From Atriophallophorus winterbourni (taxonomy: Eukaryota > Platyhelminthes > Trematoda > Plagiorchiida > Microphallidae): a DNA stretch of 64,000 nucleotides. A program made the position numbers and the translations under genes. Location of the stretch: positions 62,001 to 126,000 of the forward strand of contig JACCGJ010000190.1 in the NCBI GenBank assembly GCA_013407085.1, in the 5' to 3' direction. This document shows positions 1-12,800 of this stretch, one piece after another (position 1 is the stretch's first letter; each line of letters opens with the position of its first letter). Under the pieces are notes generated by a model. It was given only the letters and a program-made list of their open reading frames with translations, was not told the DNA's origin and made no database searches.

Positions 1-1037
1 AATAGACCGGTGATAATGGACAGTAATGCCTAAAACATTATGCGCATATTCAGTTCACAAGTTTCCTAACGATAGACATCAACCCGAGGACTGGTTTGTT
101 CTTTTCACTATTATCAATATTGCTTATCTAACTGTTTCAATAAAATCACAAGCGATACTTTATATTTTTTTAGTAAAAACTTTCCCTGATATTATTCGTT
201 TAAAAATGAATATTTTATTGTTGTGTGAGTTCAAACCGCTTATTGATTTCCGTCTTCATTGACTGCAATATATAAATCAACATTCATTTTTTGGAAGATT
301 TAGCAATTTCTAAAATATTTACGATCGATATGTTCTGTTGAATACTGGCAAATATTTTTTCTAGGCTTTTCATCAAATTTCCTTACTACTGATCCAAATG
401 TTTCCAAGTCCGATGATTTACTATTGCTAATTAATAATTAACAGTTTTTCATGAATCCGATCACATTTGTACACGTCGTCCACGAAAAAGTGATCTATTT
501 CATTTTATTTTCTCTAGTCCACTCAGATTAACAGAGAAATATCGTTTCTATGATTAAACTAATAAAAATATTCTATTTGATATTGCTCCAAATTACGTAT
601 ACTGTTAATCAATAGATCTAGTTTGTCTGAAAATAAATGAACCATGAACACGGGAATGCACGCAATCGGAAATCCTCGAATTGTATTTTTTGATCTACTG
701 CGATTCTCAGTCGATGTCAGAGATGATCTCGCTTGAAAAATACAATTTTTCGGTATTCCGAACAATTCACATACGATTTTCAATCCCACCGAGCTGTGCA
801 ATTTAGATTTAGTGATTTCAATCTGGGTGGACACTTGGATTTGTCTGATTTTCTGTTAAACATTTTGTACTTTATTTCATGTTGAATGAGTTTGTATTTT
901 GAATTTGATATTTCATGAGAAATTTTGCATTGTGTCACATAGTTTCACGAATTCGGTCGATTTGAAAGAGTTTCCAGAATGATTGATATAATATTTGAAA
1001 ATATTAATTACAAAATTACAATCATAAGAAAGGTAAA
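1..1037. other. No recognised feature
   Basis: AT-rich sequence. The short open frames on both strands show no domain, splice or repeat signal that I recognise. It may be intronic to the KIF26 gene, whose 5' exons lie upstream. Confidence 0.5.
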
Positions 1038-1200
1038 TGAATTGTGGTGCTCACATCCCCATCCGTGACACAACACTACCGGTTTCTGGCTGTTTGCTGT
1101 CATCAGGTGGAGACAGTAAGATCAGGTTCAGTGTGCTTTGAAACATAAGAAAGGTTGTTTCAATAAAAACATTGATATTGATATTGATATTGATAAAATA
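1038..1200 (-). repeat. Type B hammerhead retroposon unit with ATTGAT tail
   Basis: The unit opens with attgtggtgctcacatcccc, the same head as the copies near 20790, 21020, 59420 and 59660. It continues through the ribozyme motif and ends with ttgtttcaataaa and an (ATTGAT)n microsatellite at 1171-1195. The copy near 59870 also has ttgtttcaataaa downstream. The strand given is that of the ribozyme. Confidence 0.7.
1073..1113 (-). ncRNA. Hammerhead ribozyme motif, type B
   Basis: Read on the - strand: CTGATGA, a stem II with loop AAACA (C·A and A·C mismatches, then two pairs), GAAA, the palindrome ACCGGT, then A as cleavage base. Stem I is reduced to CCAC/GUGU with three pairs. All conserved core bases are present but stems I and II are weak. 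Confidence 0.6.
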
Positions 1201-3879
1201 AATTAAAATTGAAATCAACAGCGTATAGTGACTCATTTTCGCAAATAGATATCAAACGATTACAATTGGAGTATCATTATAATTCAAACATGTCTAACGT
1301 TAACTCAAAGCTTAATTGACATTTGTGGGAATACAGAGATGATTGTTTCATGAGTTGCATCTTCGAAGCATGTCTGTGTTTTTAATTTTCACATTGTTTA
1401 CAACGAAGTCAAACAGAATTCTTTAGTTAGTTTGTTTTAGGAATAGAGTGTCAGTAAAAATTAAGCTTTTATTTTATGAATTGACCACATCTTACACTCG
1501 TTTATATGTGTACTTCAAATTACCGATCATGTTATCTCAAGTGGTAATGCTTGGATGACAACATGCCGTTCTGAATTTAAGATTGGCTCTATGACTCCTA
1601 TATTTAGCGTGGAAAAACTGTTCAAAACATCAAAAAATGGAACTTCGGAACAGCAGTGTTGTTAACTAGCAGCAAACAGATATTGACGACGGTTATCAAT
1701 GACGCTTGTTAAATACATGATTGTGAATATGATAGTAAGCTTTGATTCCGAATACGATGTAAGTTAGTCACTATTTGCTATGCGAACTCTTCACCCCACA
1801 TATTGGTTAGACAATTCTCTTTATAAGATAGATAAAATAAGAAGCGGTATGCAACTTGTGAGATATTAATCACGGTATGAAATATCAGATCCAGATTCAT
1901 TATTAGCCAGCAAATATTTCAAGAATTCCTGGCAATTATTTAATAGGCTTAATGGGGTTTCAATGCTGGCATAAACCCGGACATAGTTTAAGGTTGAATA
2001 AAGCGGCAAATATAGCGTTTCATTAGATAAGGAGTTATATATAATGATAGATAGCCAGAAAGTAAACAGGTGGAAAGAGCAAAGGTTGTAACGCTAGTTT
2101 GGGACACACTGTCTAGTGTATGTAGCTAGAATACTGTAGCCCGCTTTAAAGTGGTGCCCCTCTGATAGGAACATTGCAACCGGTATTCCGTAGTTGATGA
2201 GAAGTTTATTCTGAATATATCATAAGTTCGAATAATAAATCAATTGTACTGGATCAAGTGATCGGTCTTCAAAAATCTGATGATGACATTTTAATTTGCT
2301 TTTTCTTATTCGAGAGTTAATTACAAGACTGTTGCTATTGAACACGCAAAAATCGATCGACATTTGTAAAGTTCCACATTTTATAGAAAGCAACGTTTTT
2401 TCAAGTTTATATTTATAACACGCAGTAATATTTGTCCTAGCCAAACCACATGAGTGGCTACAATAGCTGAAAAAGATGGGGGATACATTTCCCTTCATTC
2501 AACCTTTCATCACATGATTTCATGATTTTGCGCAAGTCGTATATAATTTGCAGGGTTCAATCAGGCACATAGAATTATTGAATCAAAATTGAAATGAAAT
2601 TATATTGTTTTATCGTGAGATTTGAAGCGATGCGCGTAGGTAATAAGAACTTGAACTTTGAAGCAACCGCCCAAAAAGCGGTTCTCCATACCATCATTTC
2701 CGAATTGCAAAACGCGTTGCCAAAAGATGGATGCTGATCATCTATGTGAAATGAGGTGTACATTTATATTGATCAAAAAGGCTAATACAATATAGAATAA
2801 TATGTCACATTATATGTTGAGAGAATCTTCGTAGATTAAAATAGTTTGTTTTAGCGTACCAATCCGAGAATATTTTTTGTTTCACTTATCAATTAACAAT
2901 TAAATGAAGATTCAATTGCTCTTATCATAAAGTGCTTAAGCGGAACGATCAGTGTTAGTGTAAAATTTTAACGTTTTTGATCACAAAAGAAAAATCCTTT
3001 CTAAAAACCTTGTCTGTAATTATTTTTTTGTTTTGTAAATAATCATTAATTTCCGTCTGTGCGTTATTCAAACATTATCAAACAACTAATTAGAGGAAAC
3101 GATGCGCCAGACGGCACGAATGTATTTTTCAATATTTCCAGACGCGGCGATAGCTAGGTGAAATTGTGCAGTATTAGGGAGAAGCATGCTCACGAAAAAT
3201 ATTGTATATTAGCGAGAGCGGTTTCATGAAACATATAATGTCTCACTCCGTTTCATTTGTATTTAACACACCTCTCAATCGGTATGGTGTTAAATTACTT
3301 TGTGGAATTCCTGTACAGTTGAGCCTTTATTTCTTTCACATAAATTCATCCCGAAAGCTGCTTCATTTAGAGCTCCATGTAAACTATATTTTATTATTAT
3401 TCATCGGATGGGAATTTGGAGTTCTGAAGGTTTATTACGTATATTTAGTTAAATATCTTAGATTTTTTACGCCATCAAATACGAACCGAACAAACCATTT
3501 TTGCATTACGACACAAAACCCACATATTCAGGGATCGAATGACGTGGCACCTTTTGCACACTTCCACAAACTATGCGAGCATTGTGACAGATGTTCCCCG
3601 TATTCGCTCGCAGTTACATAGTATTGGTTCCAGCCCTACATGTCTGATGCTGAGCTCTCGAATCTGAAAATGCAATTACTCCGTCGCGATCGCCAAATAT
3701 CCAGCGGTGGAGATGTGGTTTAGTTTCATGAACGTTTAGCACAGTGTAACGTAATTGATCACCTTGAGTTCGGCACTGATGCGAAAAAAATAGTTTTTAT
3801 TAACTTTATACATAATAGTTAATTAGATTTTTGTTTTTCTTTAAAAATAGCCTTAGCACCGTTAGTTGTTTACTTTTAC
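1201..3879. other. No recognised gene or repeat
   Basis: AT-rich sequence with short frames only. The open frame at 3202-3621 contains NSSRKLLHLELHV, vaguely like a kinesin switch I region, but its splice phase does not fit the next KIF26 exon, so it was not called. Confidence 0.4.
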
Positions 3880-5935
3880 GTATGTGGGCCGCTGTGTCAA
3901 CTGACCTTGACCGTGTTCACTTGTATCAGATTGGCGTGGATACACGCTGTGAGGAAAATCGACCACTGATCCTGGTCATTTCCACGAGACGTGACACAAT
4001 GTAGGCGTAATATAGGCTGTTTAGCGTTAAGGACAAATAAGTGGTGGTGGGTTGACTTCTTCTTAATCATGTTCCCTATCCTGACTATAATCCTTGGTTT
4101 GACGAATCTACTGTGTCAGAAGTGAAACGTTTCCCAAAAACTACTCTAACGGAATTCACTCAAATTTCTTTGCATCCCTGCATTCGTTTGAAAATAAATT
4201 CAAGGAGGTTATTGAATTTGCTTCACTGCACAACCACGTTGACCAGCTAACTCGCAGGCGGGGTCTTGACCAACGTACAACCCTTGACCTTATCTTAACG
4301 CCTGGCACCACTGGGAAAGAGTGACCATGCAAACAAAAGTATTTAGGAAAATACAATTTCAATCCTGAAATATCAGTCTCCATGGTGCATGCACTGAACA
4401 GTTTGATTTCATGGATTCTGGCTTAAGTTACCAAACATTTCTAAATAATTTGAATTCGAAGATTGACGAAAACACGAGTTTAGTAGCACACAAATGCGGC
4501 CACAACTATCAGTTTGTTATTTTGAGTAGAACTAAGAAATGGTTAGCTATAAAGAGAGAGTCTTGTTAACTCATGAAACTTTCGGTACGGAAGCAAATTG
4601 GAATCGATTCTGTAAGATACGGAATCACGTCATGACAGTTGTAAGAGAAGATCACATGCCGTTCCAATGGAATTTGCTTAATAGAATTGAAAAGAATCAA
4701 ATTCTTCTCCACAAGATAGTAAACGAGGGATCAAGAATCAAACCATGAGTATTCTCTGTACAAACCCCAAATGGATTGACTTAATCTGCCAGAGATACAG
4801 AATGCTTTAGCAATTTCTTACTCATTTGTCTCCAATCCTAAGCGTTATATCAAGTTTTACCAAATTCGCCACTTTTGGAATTGTTACGCGAAATGGCTCT
4901 CAATTAATATATGGTTGGGTGGGAATTTTGTCAACTAAACGAAAAGAAGTCCACTGGCGCAGACAAAATTACCACAGCCATTCTTCGCAGGTGTCGCATT
5001 GTTTTGACTGCTCCTCTCACGAGCTTATTCAATATTAGCATACATGAAGGAAAAATACCACGGCAATGGAAAGCTGGGATGATATTTATATTTATAAAGG
5101 CGGTAGCCGGTTAGACACAGTAAACTATAGACCGGTAACGCTGTTTCCGCTGATCTTCAAATTAATGGAACGCATTGTGAATACGCGCATAAGAGAACAT
5201 TTTGAATACTAAAATATCTTAAGTGCAGCCCAACACGGTTTTCGGAGAAATCGTTGCTGTCTATCTAACCTTCTTACAACGCTCGAGAATTGGACCAAGG
5301 CACTAGACGAATGTGAGACTGTACATGCTTGCTACATCGACATTATCCAAAGCTTTGATATGAGTCAACCATGACATTGTAATAAAAAGCTCGAAACTTA
5401 TGGAATAACGGAAATGTTGCTGAATTGGGTAAGGGACTACCTTACTTATAGACACGTCCAATATCGCGTTGGCCGCGCCTTCTCTAGAAGAATAGACGTC
5501 ACAAGTGGAGTTCGCAAGGCTCGGTGCTTGGACCTCTTCTATTCTTGGTGTACATAAACGATATAGTTGACGAGATTGGATGTATCTTGATACTGTTTGC
5601 TGATGATATTAAAATAAGGAAACGTGTCAGGTCTGTTAATAACTGTATTGCACCTTATTTCGTTGGTCTCGGTCAAATGAATTAACATTTAAACCCGTGA
5701 AATGTAAAATGCTGCGACTTGGAAAATCTCTGCACGAAAACATTCAAAGGGTTTAAGCATTCCGCATCCTCGATTATATAATTGTCGAAATTTTTTCTCG
5801 GTAAGATTTTGTTTCACTTGAAACATTTTGCCTGAAGAAATCACACGCTCGGAATCTGTTGCGGTTTTCGCTTCTAAACTCGATGAGTATATGACGAACC
5901 ATGCGGTAGTGACTGTCCCTATTGATTTTTGAAAG
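3880..5935 (+). mobile_element. CR1/Jockey-like non-LTR retrotransposon, decayed
   Basis: Pieces occur in order on the + strand. An endonuclease end at 4190-4320 (VDQLTRRRGLDQRTTLDLIL) is followed by a linker (4539-4748) and RT fingers at 4930-5100 (KSTGADKITTAILRR, IPRQWKAGM). Then come NYRPVTLFPL (5124 on), AQHGFRRN (5228 on), the palm with CYIDIIQSFD (5330 on) and an intact LFADDIKI near 5593-5616. The C-terminal segment (SIPHPRL, WNILPEEITRSE) runs to about 5900. Several frameshifts and stops are present and the thumb region is deleted near 5720. The 3' UTR after 5930 matches the one read in reverse at 17530-17610, so both belong to one family. Confidence 0.8.
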
Positions 5936-6530
5936 ATTTGATATTTATGCTGCATGTGCCTCGTCATCCTATGTTTATTGTTAAGATTACAGTTTTTACT
6001 ACCATAAAACTTCATGAGTGCTGAGTTCTGACTCGGCAAAAGAAAGTTGACTTTATATTTTTCTATATAATATACCATAATAATATTATATTTGACCCTG
6101 CGTAGTCTCCTAATTTGTTTTCGCTTATTGTCTCGCGAAATACCACATTCCCAACTGAACTGTCGCCAACGAAACGTTCACTGTGTTCGAACATCTCTTT
6201 ACCATTACATCTTAAATCGTCATCGTTCGAAGAACCGAATTTTTGACAAATTGCGAACATTCATTTGGGTTATCCATGTTCAACCTCTAGTAATTACAAA
6301 TGCAGCTTTGTTTTGCAATATTTGATTTTTGCATAGGATTTTGTATTTTACGCCATCATTTGTTGGGGAGCTAGCTCAACCGTCACAAAAGGCTCTCTTG
6401 CCGATTCGAATCGTATATTTACACCAAATGGTGTTGTACAACCATTAGCTATAACCACTATTAATCTCAAAGGCTCTAATTTGATGTATTTACGCAAATC
6501 ACTGATTATTCTATTTTGTTTTTAATTTAG

Positions 6531-6805
6531 TCACTGGTGGACGTAGTCGTCTTCACTTTCTTGAGTTGATGCTTCCTGATTCCAAACTGAACTGTCCAGA
6601 AGATCGTCCTACAATAGACGAAACCGAAACACTCAATATCAACCTTGAAATTTTCGGTACATTATTATCCAACCATGAGAACCCAATATTAGAAGAATAT
6701 CCGCAAATGAATCAATTGCGAAATTGTATAAACTTTTCAAATTGCCTCATTACGATACTTTTGGATGCGACAACAGAAAAATCAAGTAGTAGAAGCCTTT
6801 CACAA
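6531..6805 (+). CDS. KIF26: KIF26 exon: end of degenerate motor domain
   Basis: The acceptor follows a T-rich tract (tttttaatttag) and the donor is CAA|GTAAGA. The exon enters with one base owed to an upstream exon and leaves in phase 0. It encodes GGRSRLHFLELMLPDS, placed where conventional kinesins have the switch II strand ending DLAGSE. The Gly and acidic residues of that motif are replaced. A later stretch, NCLITILLD, sits where kinesins have the strand after the SKLT helix. Loss of switch II chemistry fits the non-catalytic motor known for KIF26. About 91 residues. Confidence 0.82.
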
Positions 6806-9800
6806 GTAAGATAATCAATCTCAGCTATGAAATGCTTCATATTTTGGCTGATATTCAGTTGATCATTTGTTCCGAAAAATTATGATGCATGGTCTCATGT
6901 TTACTTTCAGTGTTGCCGTCTTCTTTTTGTTTAAACTATCAAAATTCCGTTCAAAGTACTGTAATACTGCCTTTGATAATACCAGTTTTATCTGTTTTAA
7001 ATCACCTTCAAACAACTTGCTATATCATAAACTATACGATTGGGCACTGTTTGTCAATTTTTCTTTTTCCCGAAAATGAAACATCCAGTGTTATTTTAAA
7101 CTGGGATCGCTGAACCTGCTCGAACGTAGAAACACTAACATGAATCTCTCTGTGTTAAAAAGTGAAATTCGATCGACAGAATCTTTTTTATTACCTTTTC
7201 GTCACATACACGCACCAATACTGTAGGTTGATTTCGACCATGAACTGATATTAAACATTAAATGGGCTTGTCAGATTAACACGAACATAGAGCCGGTAAA
7301 CGAATATTCATTTTTGTCTCTCGCCTGTGGGAATCAATAGGACGTTGAACGAATCAATAATTAGACAACGGAGCTATTGCGCAGCCGCGAAGGAGTTATC
7401 TACAAAAAGGATAGCTGACACGGATTTTTCGACTTTTACCATTGCAAATGAAATTTTATCCTAATTTACAAAGTATTCAAGCACCTTGTGCATGAACGTT
7501 TCACGCAGAGACATGCTTAACTCTCGAGTTCTACTAATAGCACGTTCCTGCCAAAACTGCGAAAAATATATTCATTCTGTCTGTGAATGTGTACCTGGAA
7601 ACATTTAAGTTTGATTTTCACCTACTCAATTAGCTTTCATGGTGCGAGCACTAAATTCGAGTTCTTAGAGAAACATTATCCAAGAAGCTTTATAAATTTG
7701 AATCAATTGAACGAAAACGATCATTTGCATGCATTACTATTACACACAGCCCACGACCGGTTTCGTGCTGTTTGCACTCATCCGGTAGGGACAGTAGGAT
7801 CAGATACGCATGCGCTTGAAACAGTGTAAGAATGGTAAACAAGTTGCTTTATAAAGTAGGTACGACCAGCCTGTTGAATCACATGAACCCACACTCATGT
7901 AGACATGGTTTAAACCCATGACCATGACTCATTTATATTTATTACTTTATCGCGACAACATTAATATCTACCCAACCAGCTTAAACAATGACATCTTGAC
8001 ATTGATTTTGGTTTAGCGTTTACTTTATCAATGACATCCATGTTTTCTTATTTTTAATGTGTGTATTGTAAAACATGATTTGAAATACCTATAAGGATAT
8101 CCGTGGCTATAATTGACTTTAACTGATTGCCATCTCTTGTTTGTTTTTGCCACAAAAACATTTTAGAACACAAAGTCCCAGGAATTACGTTGAGCACACA
8201 ATGGACATGTTAGTGAGATCAAGAGCCCATGCTTGAGCAGTACTTTTCGTAATTGCACCTGTTTTCAGCACACACATCGACCAGTTTCACACTGTTAGCA
8301 CTCATCAGTTGGAGACGGTACGACCAGGACTCACATGCGGGGCAACATAGAAGACAGGTAAATAAAGCTTGAACTTTAGAACCAGCTCTCGGGTAAAATT
8401 GGTATAACCAAACCGCGCAGTCATGTGAAGACACAACATGGGTATATGGATGCGATGAAACGAGTTTATACAAAATATTTCCATTTACACGCCTCTTCGC
8501 CAGTTTAATGCAAATTGAACAAAACAAATTGTGTCAGATCGATTAGTTTCCCGATCCATTAAATTAGCGAATGAATGTTGTGCTCTTCGTTGTTTTGATT
8601 ATAGAAAAATATGTTTCATGTCTACGAGTTATTTTTTCACCTTCTTCTGAATCGTTTAAAATAACAAAATCACCTATAATATACATTAAATTAATCGAAA
8701 GAAGCGGAATTTTATTCATCATTCAAGTTCTTGCTATCATTCGATCATTGAACATTCGCCGACCGTGCTAGATGGTGTGTTTAAGACTTTCCTGATAGGA
8801 TCATAAACGCTGATATTTTTGCTCATTCAGTTGCTGCAGTTCGTCGGAAAGCTTCAACGTTCTGGACAGCCATTGAACAACTCAACGAATGAAGGCAGAA
8901 TATCCGCTCATGCGTGGTCTGATACCTCTTCCTGTGATAGCTTCGCTATGCGACGAGCGGAAAGAATGAAATTTCGAACAGGCTCTCGCAATTGCAGAAA
9001 ATCCCGACGAAAGAAAGATAAACATCATTGCAAACACACGAACACTCATTCACCTGATCGGGATGTCAGCCCGAGCAGTCAGCAATCCTACGCAACAGTT
9101 ATATTCTTGGGTCAACAAAAGGGTCTTCAGTCTGTCACTAAAGGCTCGGACAACCGACGGGTAAGTTTCGGAATTGGTGAGGCTTCGGTTATTATGTACT
9201 TGGAAGTGACATTGTGGTTTCAGATTCAATCACTTTGCGAACGCTTATCTGTTAAGAGTTCATTCATCAATTTCATCAATTAGACCGTCCGATAGCTGAA
9301 CTTAAATAACCATTGCCACAATTAACATTCTACGTGCTCTTAAAACTAATTTCCGTTTAAACATATAATGGATGTTATGACGTATAGTTTAATATCGATT
9401 CTGATTTTATTGTTTTACTTTTGCCAATTCATCTTAAATGGTCAAAGGTTTTCAACATATTTTAATATGCATTCGCCGTTTCTGACCTTACTGAAATTAT
9501 TCATGCTCGTTTTAAGTGAAACTAATAGTGACATGTTCGTGGAGGGGATTGATACTCTAAAACATTTTTGCATACATATAGTTAATCAGTTGGTGTAGAT
9601 TTATTGAGTATTTCAATATTGAAAATGTTGGTTTCCGAATCGTAATCAACGAGTTTTGTTTTATTGTTCTATCAAAGTTTCATTGCTTAATGATCTTAAT
9701 CCAGCTGAAGAGCATAAACTTGGCGAAAGGGAGCTGAATTGCAAAAATGCTCATTTGCATGCATTTCCATCACACGCACCCCACGATCCGATCGTGCAGT

Positions 9801-12800
9801 TTGCCATCATCAAGTATGGACCGTAAGATCAAGATTCGCATGCGCTTGAAACAGTAGAAGAATGGTAAACAAGTTGCGCTTGTATGCCACTGTCTGATAG
9901 GGTAGGTACGGCCGACCTGTTCAATCACATGAGCTCACACGCATGTGAACGTGGTTTGAACTCATGAACATGAAAAAAGCTTATTTGCATGCATTTACAT
10001 CACACACCCCACGACTGGTTTAGTGAAGTTTGCACACATTGGTCAGGGATAGTGCAATCAGTATTAGGATGCATTGATACAGTGGAGAAAAACTAAACAA
10101 AGTTAGAGCTAACAAGCCACGGTTGGATAAAGCTGTTACGACTAACCAATGACATACAGGTAACTGAAACCAATGGCTCTGAAAAAACCCCGCATTTAAA
10201 TGTATTTTCTTTACACATATCAAACGTGTTATTTCCTAAACGGAACCACGAACGCGCTCACGTATGCACCGTCCTACTGTCTCATTATTCGAATAATGTA
10301 ACGGTTTCGAATATTTTCATTCATGCTTCGAAAATTTTAAGCTGAAATCATTACATCAGCCTTCAGGCCCTGGTGTGACCTAGGCTATCAACAAGCTTTC
10401 TTAGTTTGTTTCTGTATTCTCTTTCATTCCAAATGGGTTTCACCCGAAATTAATTATTGTGATACATTTTTGTGCATTCGGAGGTCAGGATTAAACCGCG
10501 TTGACGAACTTATTACTCAGTGAACACTAACCCTGTGCGATGTTTGAAATATACTTTTCTGATAATGGTAGGCTAGCATTTATCAATTATCAAGTGGTGT
10601 ATTTTTAAACGTGTTAGATGAGCCTCGTTCACTAATTACACCATACCGAATCGCGCAAGGGCACCAACACGAACAATTTGTCGAATGCCGCCACTGCATT
10701 GGTCATTATTTCGTTTCTAAAGTGCCCATTACACTGAGCCAGCCTATGCCATGGGAATACATATATTTGGATTATTATTTTCAATCGTTAAACTGTAGTA
10801 GGGAAAAAATTATCCAATTCTCTCGCAGACAAATTTGTAAGACATAGATCGATCGTATTTGCTAGATGGTTAAGCAGCACTGTATAATCATGACCGATTT
10901 TCATTCCTGTGAAGAAAAGAAAATTCATGATGTGATGTATATCCATGGTGACATCGACCGAAAGAGGCCAACAACATCATAGATATCAGCTAATTCGAGT
11001 TCCTTGATTTCCTTTCCAACTATGAAATGGATTCATCTTCTTTAGCAAATTATATTTCAATCTCCCGATCGATGACAACTCAAAACAAAAGTGAAAACAG
11101 CGAATGCTTTTGATTGGAATATATTTTGGGCCCTGGTATGCAGTTTTAGCAGATTTCATGGCGAAATTATCGAGAGCACTTTTCTATTTCATTTATCCTC
11201 CACTACTTTACACGTGCATTCATGGAGTGGAAAATGTTGTACAATCAAAGTTAAGAGTAACATACAGATCTAATTATATATAAATTGTGTAGCTTCGAAG
11301 CTTACATAATCTTTTAAACGTTGTCAAAATCCGCAATGCCCCCTCTCGACTTACCGCTCCCGACACACAAATGTTGTGAAACTTGGGGCTATAATTTATT
11401 AATGTGCCTGACTTAATAGTCTCTCTTGATGTTACGAAGCAGTTCAAACAGCATAATCGGCAAGATTTGTCTCGTCTGAAGAATTTATTTCCAGTTTCCA
11501 AGGTAATTAGCCATTGGAAAATGTTACTTAGATCTCAGAGTAAGAAATCGTGTACTACATAATATCGTTTTAATAACTGATTTCAAATCCGTGTATGTTT
11601 AACTATCTAAGAATAATTTCAACAGAGTTTGTGAAGATGGATTATTTTACACTATCTGGCTGGACAGTTTTCTATGATCTATTATGTTTTGAAATATGGT
11701 GGCATTATTAAACAACACTGTAAATTAAAGCCAACAAGTTAGTTTCCAAATTGATCAATTTTGCATAAATCACTCAATATATGTTTTAGATACCAATGGT
11801 TGTATATGTATCGTTTTTCATTCTAGTGCACCACTGAACTAGAAATCCTCGCAGAAAACGCGGATGAACTAACCGAGGAAACTCCGCGAATTGTCAATAC
11901 TAACAAACCGCTCAAATCTCACAGGACTATCACCACCTTGGACCAACTGTCACACTCCCATACTTCACGAGGCGTCACCAAGCCCTGGCCAAAATATTCA
12001 ATCAAAAAAGCGATAGAAACTTTGAGCACCGAAAAAGAACAATGGGTTGACGGACCGAAAGCCAACTTTAGCCCTCAGAAATCGAAAAGCGTAGGAACAT
12101 TCCGAAACGCTTCCCTTGAGACGACACGTGAAAATACTGAGGTGATTATTACGGATAATCTGATGCTATCAGAAAGCTCATACACATTCTCGTTTGTAGC
12201 ATTATCCCAGACAAAATTTCTTTTAATAAACCAGCCACAATGTTTTAGAAACATTAAAATGAATACAACATAAATAATGTCAAAATGAAATTACTAGTTT
12301 CGTGTTTTTGTTACATTTTTCTACTTACTTCATCAAACAGAACACGAAAATCACAGAAATGTTCAACATCCTGTTCGGAATAATTAGCTTTTAGGATATT
12401 CAAATGAATTTTACCAAACAAATATTATTCTTCGTTGATGTCAATGATAGGAAACTTAAAAGACGTCTAAATTTTCGCTAGATAAGACAGTTTAAAAGAA
12501 CATGGAACGCGGTCTTCATCGCGTTTCGTGTTCACTTGATGAAATTTAAATTTGGTTTATGAAGTTTTAATCTAGATTTAACATTTGGATTTCGAATAAA
12601 ATAATCCACTACAATTTACTAATAACCAACGAGCTATATTCAAATCTAAAAAAAATTATGGGTATTACCCAAATGTGTATCATCATCTTATATTTCGCCC
12701 CAAAAAATTGAGTTCACTTTATGATGATAGATGATAACAAGATAATAACAATGTATCTTTCACTTCCAAATTTGTAAGCATGCTCACATTAGGCACAGTT

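Larger units (their letters stand above)
9755..10205 (-). repeat. Tandem pair of type A hammerhead units
   Basis: Two copies stand head to tail: 9755-9970 and 9979-10205. Each begins ttgcatgcatttacatcacac or the like; the second starts a few bases after the first ends (gaacatgaaaaaagc). The ribozyme cores are about 230 bp apart. Both cores are decayed (next two entries). Confidence 0.72.

Noticed and set aside
1171..1195. Telomere-like or satellite array
   Set aside because: Only about four ATTGAT units, best seen as the tail of a retroposon copy.
3202..3621. 139-codon frame with NSSRKLLHLELHV, slightly like a kinesin switch I segment
   Set aside because: A possible donor after CTCCAT leaves phase 0, while the next KIF26 exon needs phase 1; the rest of the frame has no motor similarity.
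7900..7925. B-box-like sequence (GGTTTAAACCC or GGTTCAAACC in reverse) at the end of type A units, suggesting a tRNA-derived SINE
   Set aside because: No A box at the right distance and the unit's main structure is a hammerhead; Pol III origin is not supported.
10611..10847. 78-codon frame in a KIF26 intron, possible extra exon
   Set aside because: No motif, no convincing donor, and the neighbouring exons already join in phase without it.
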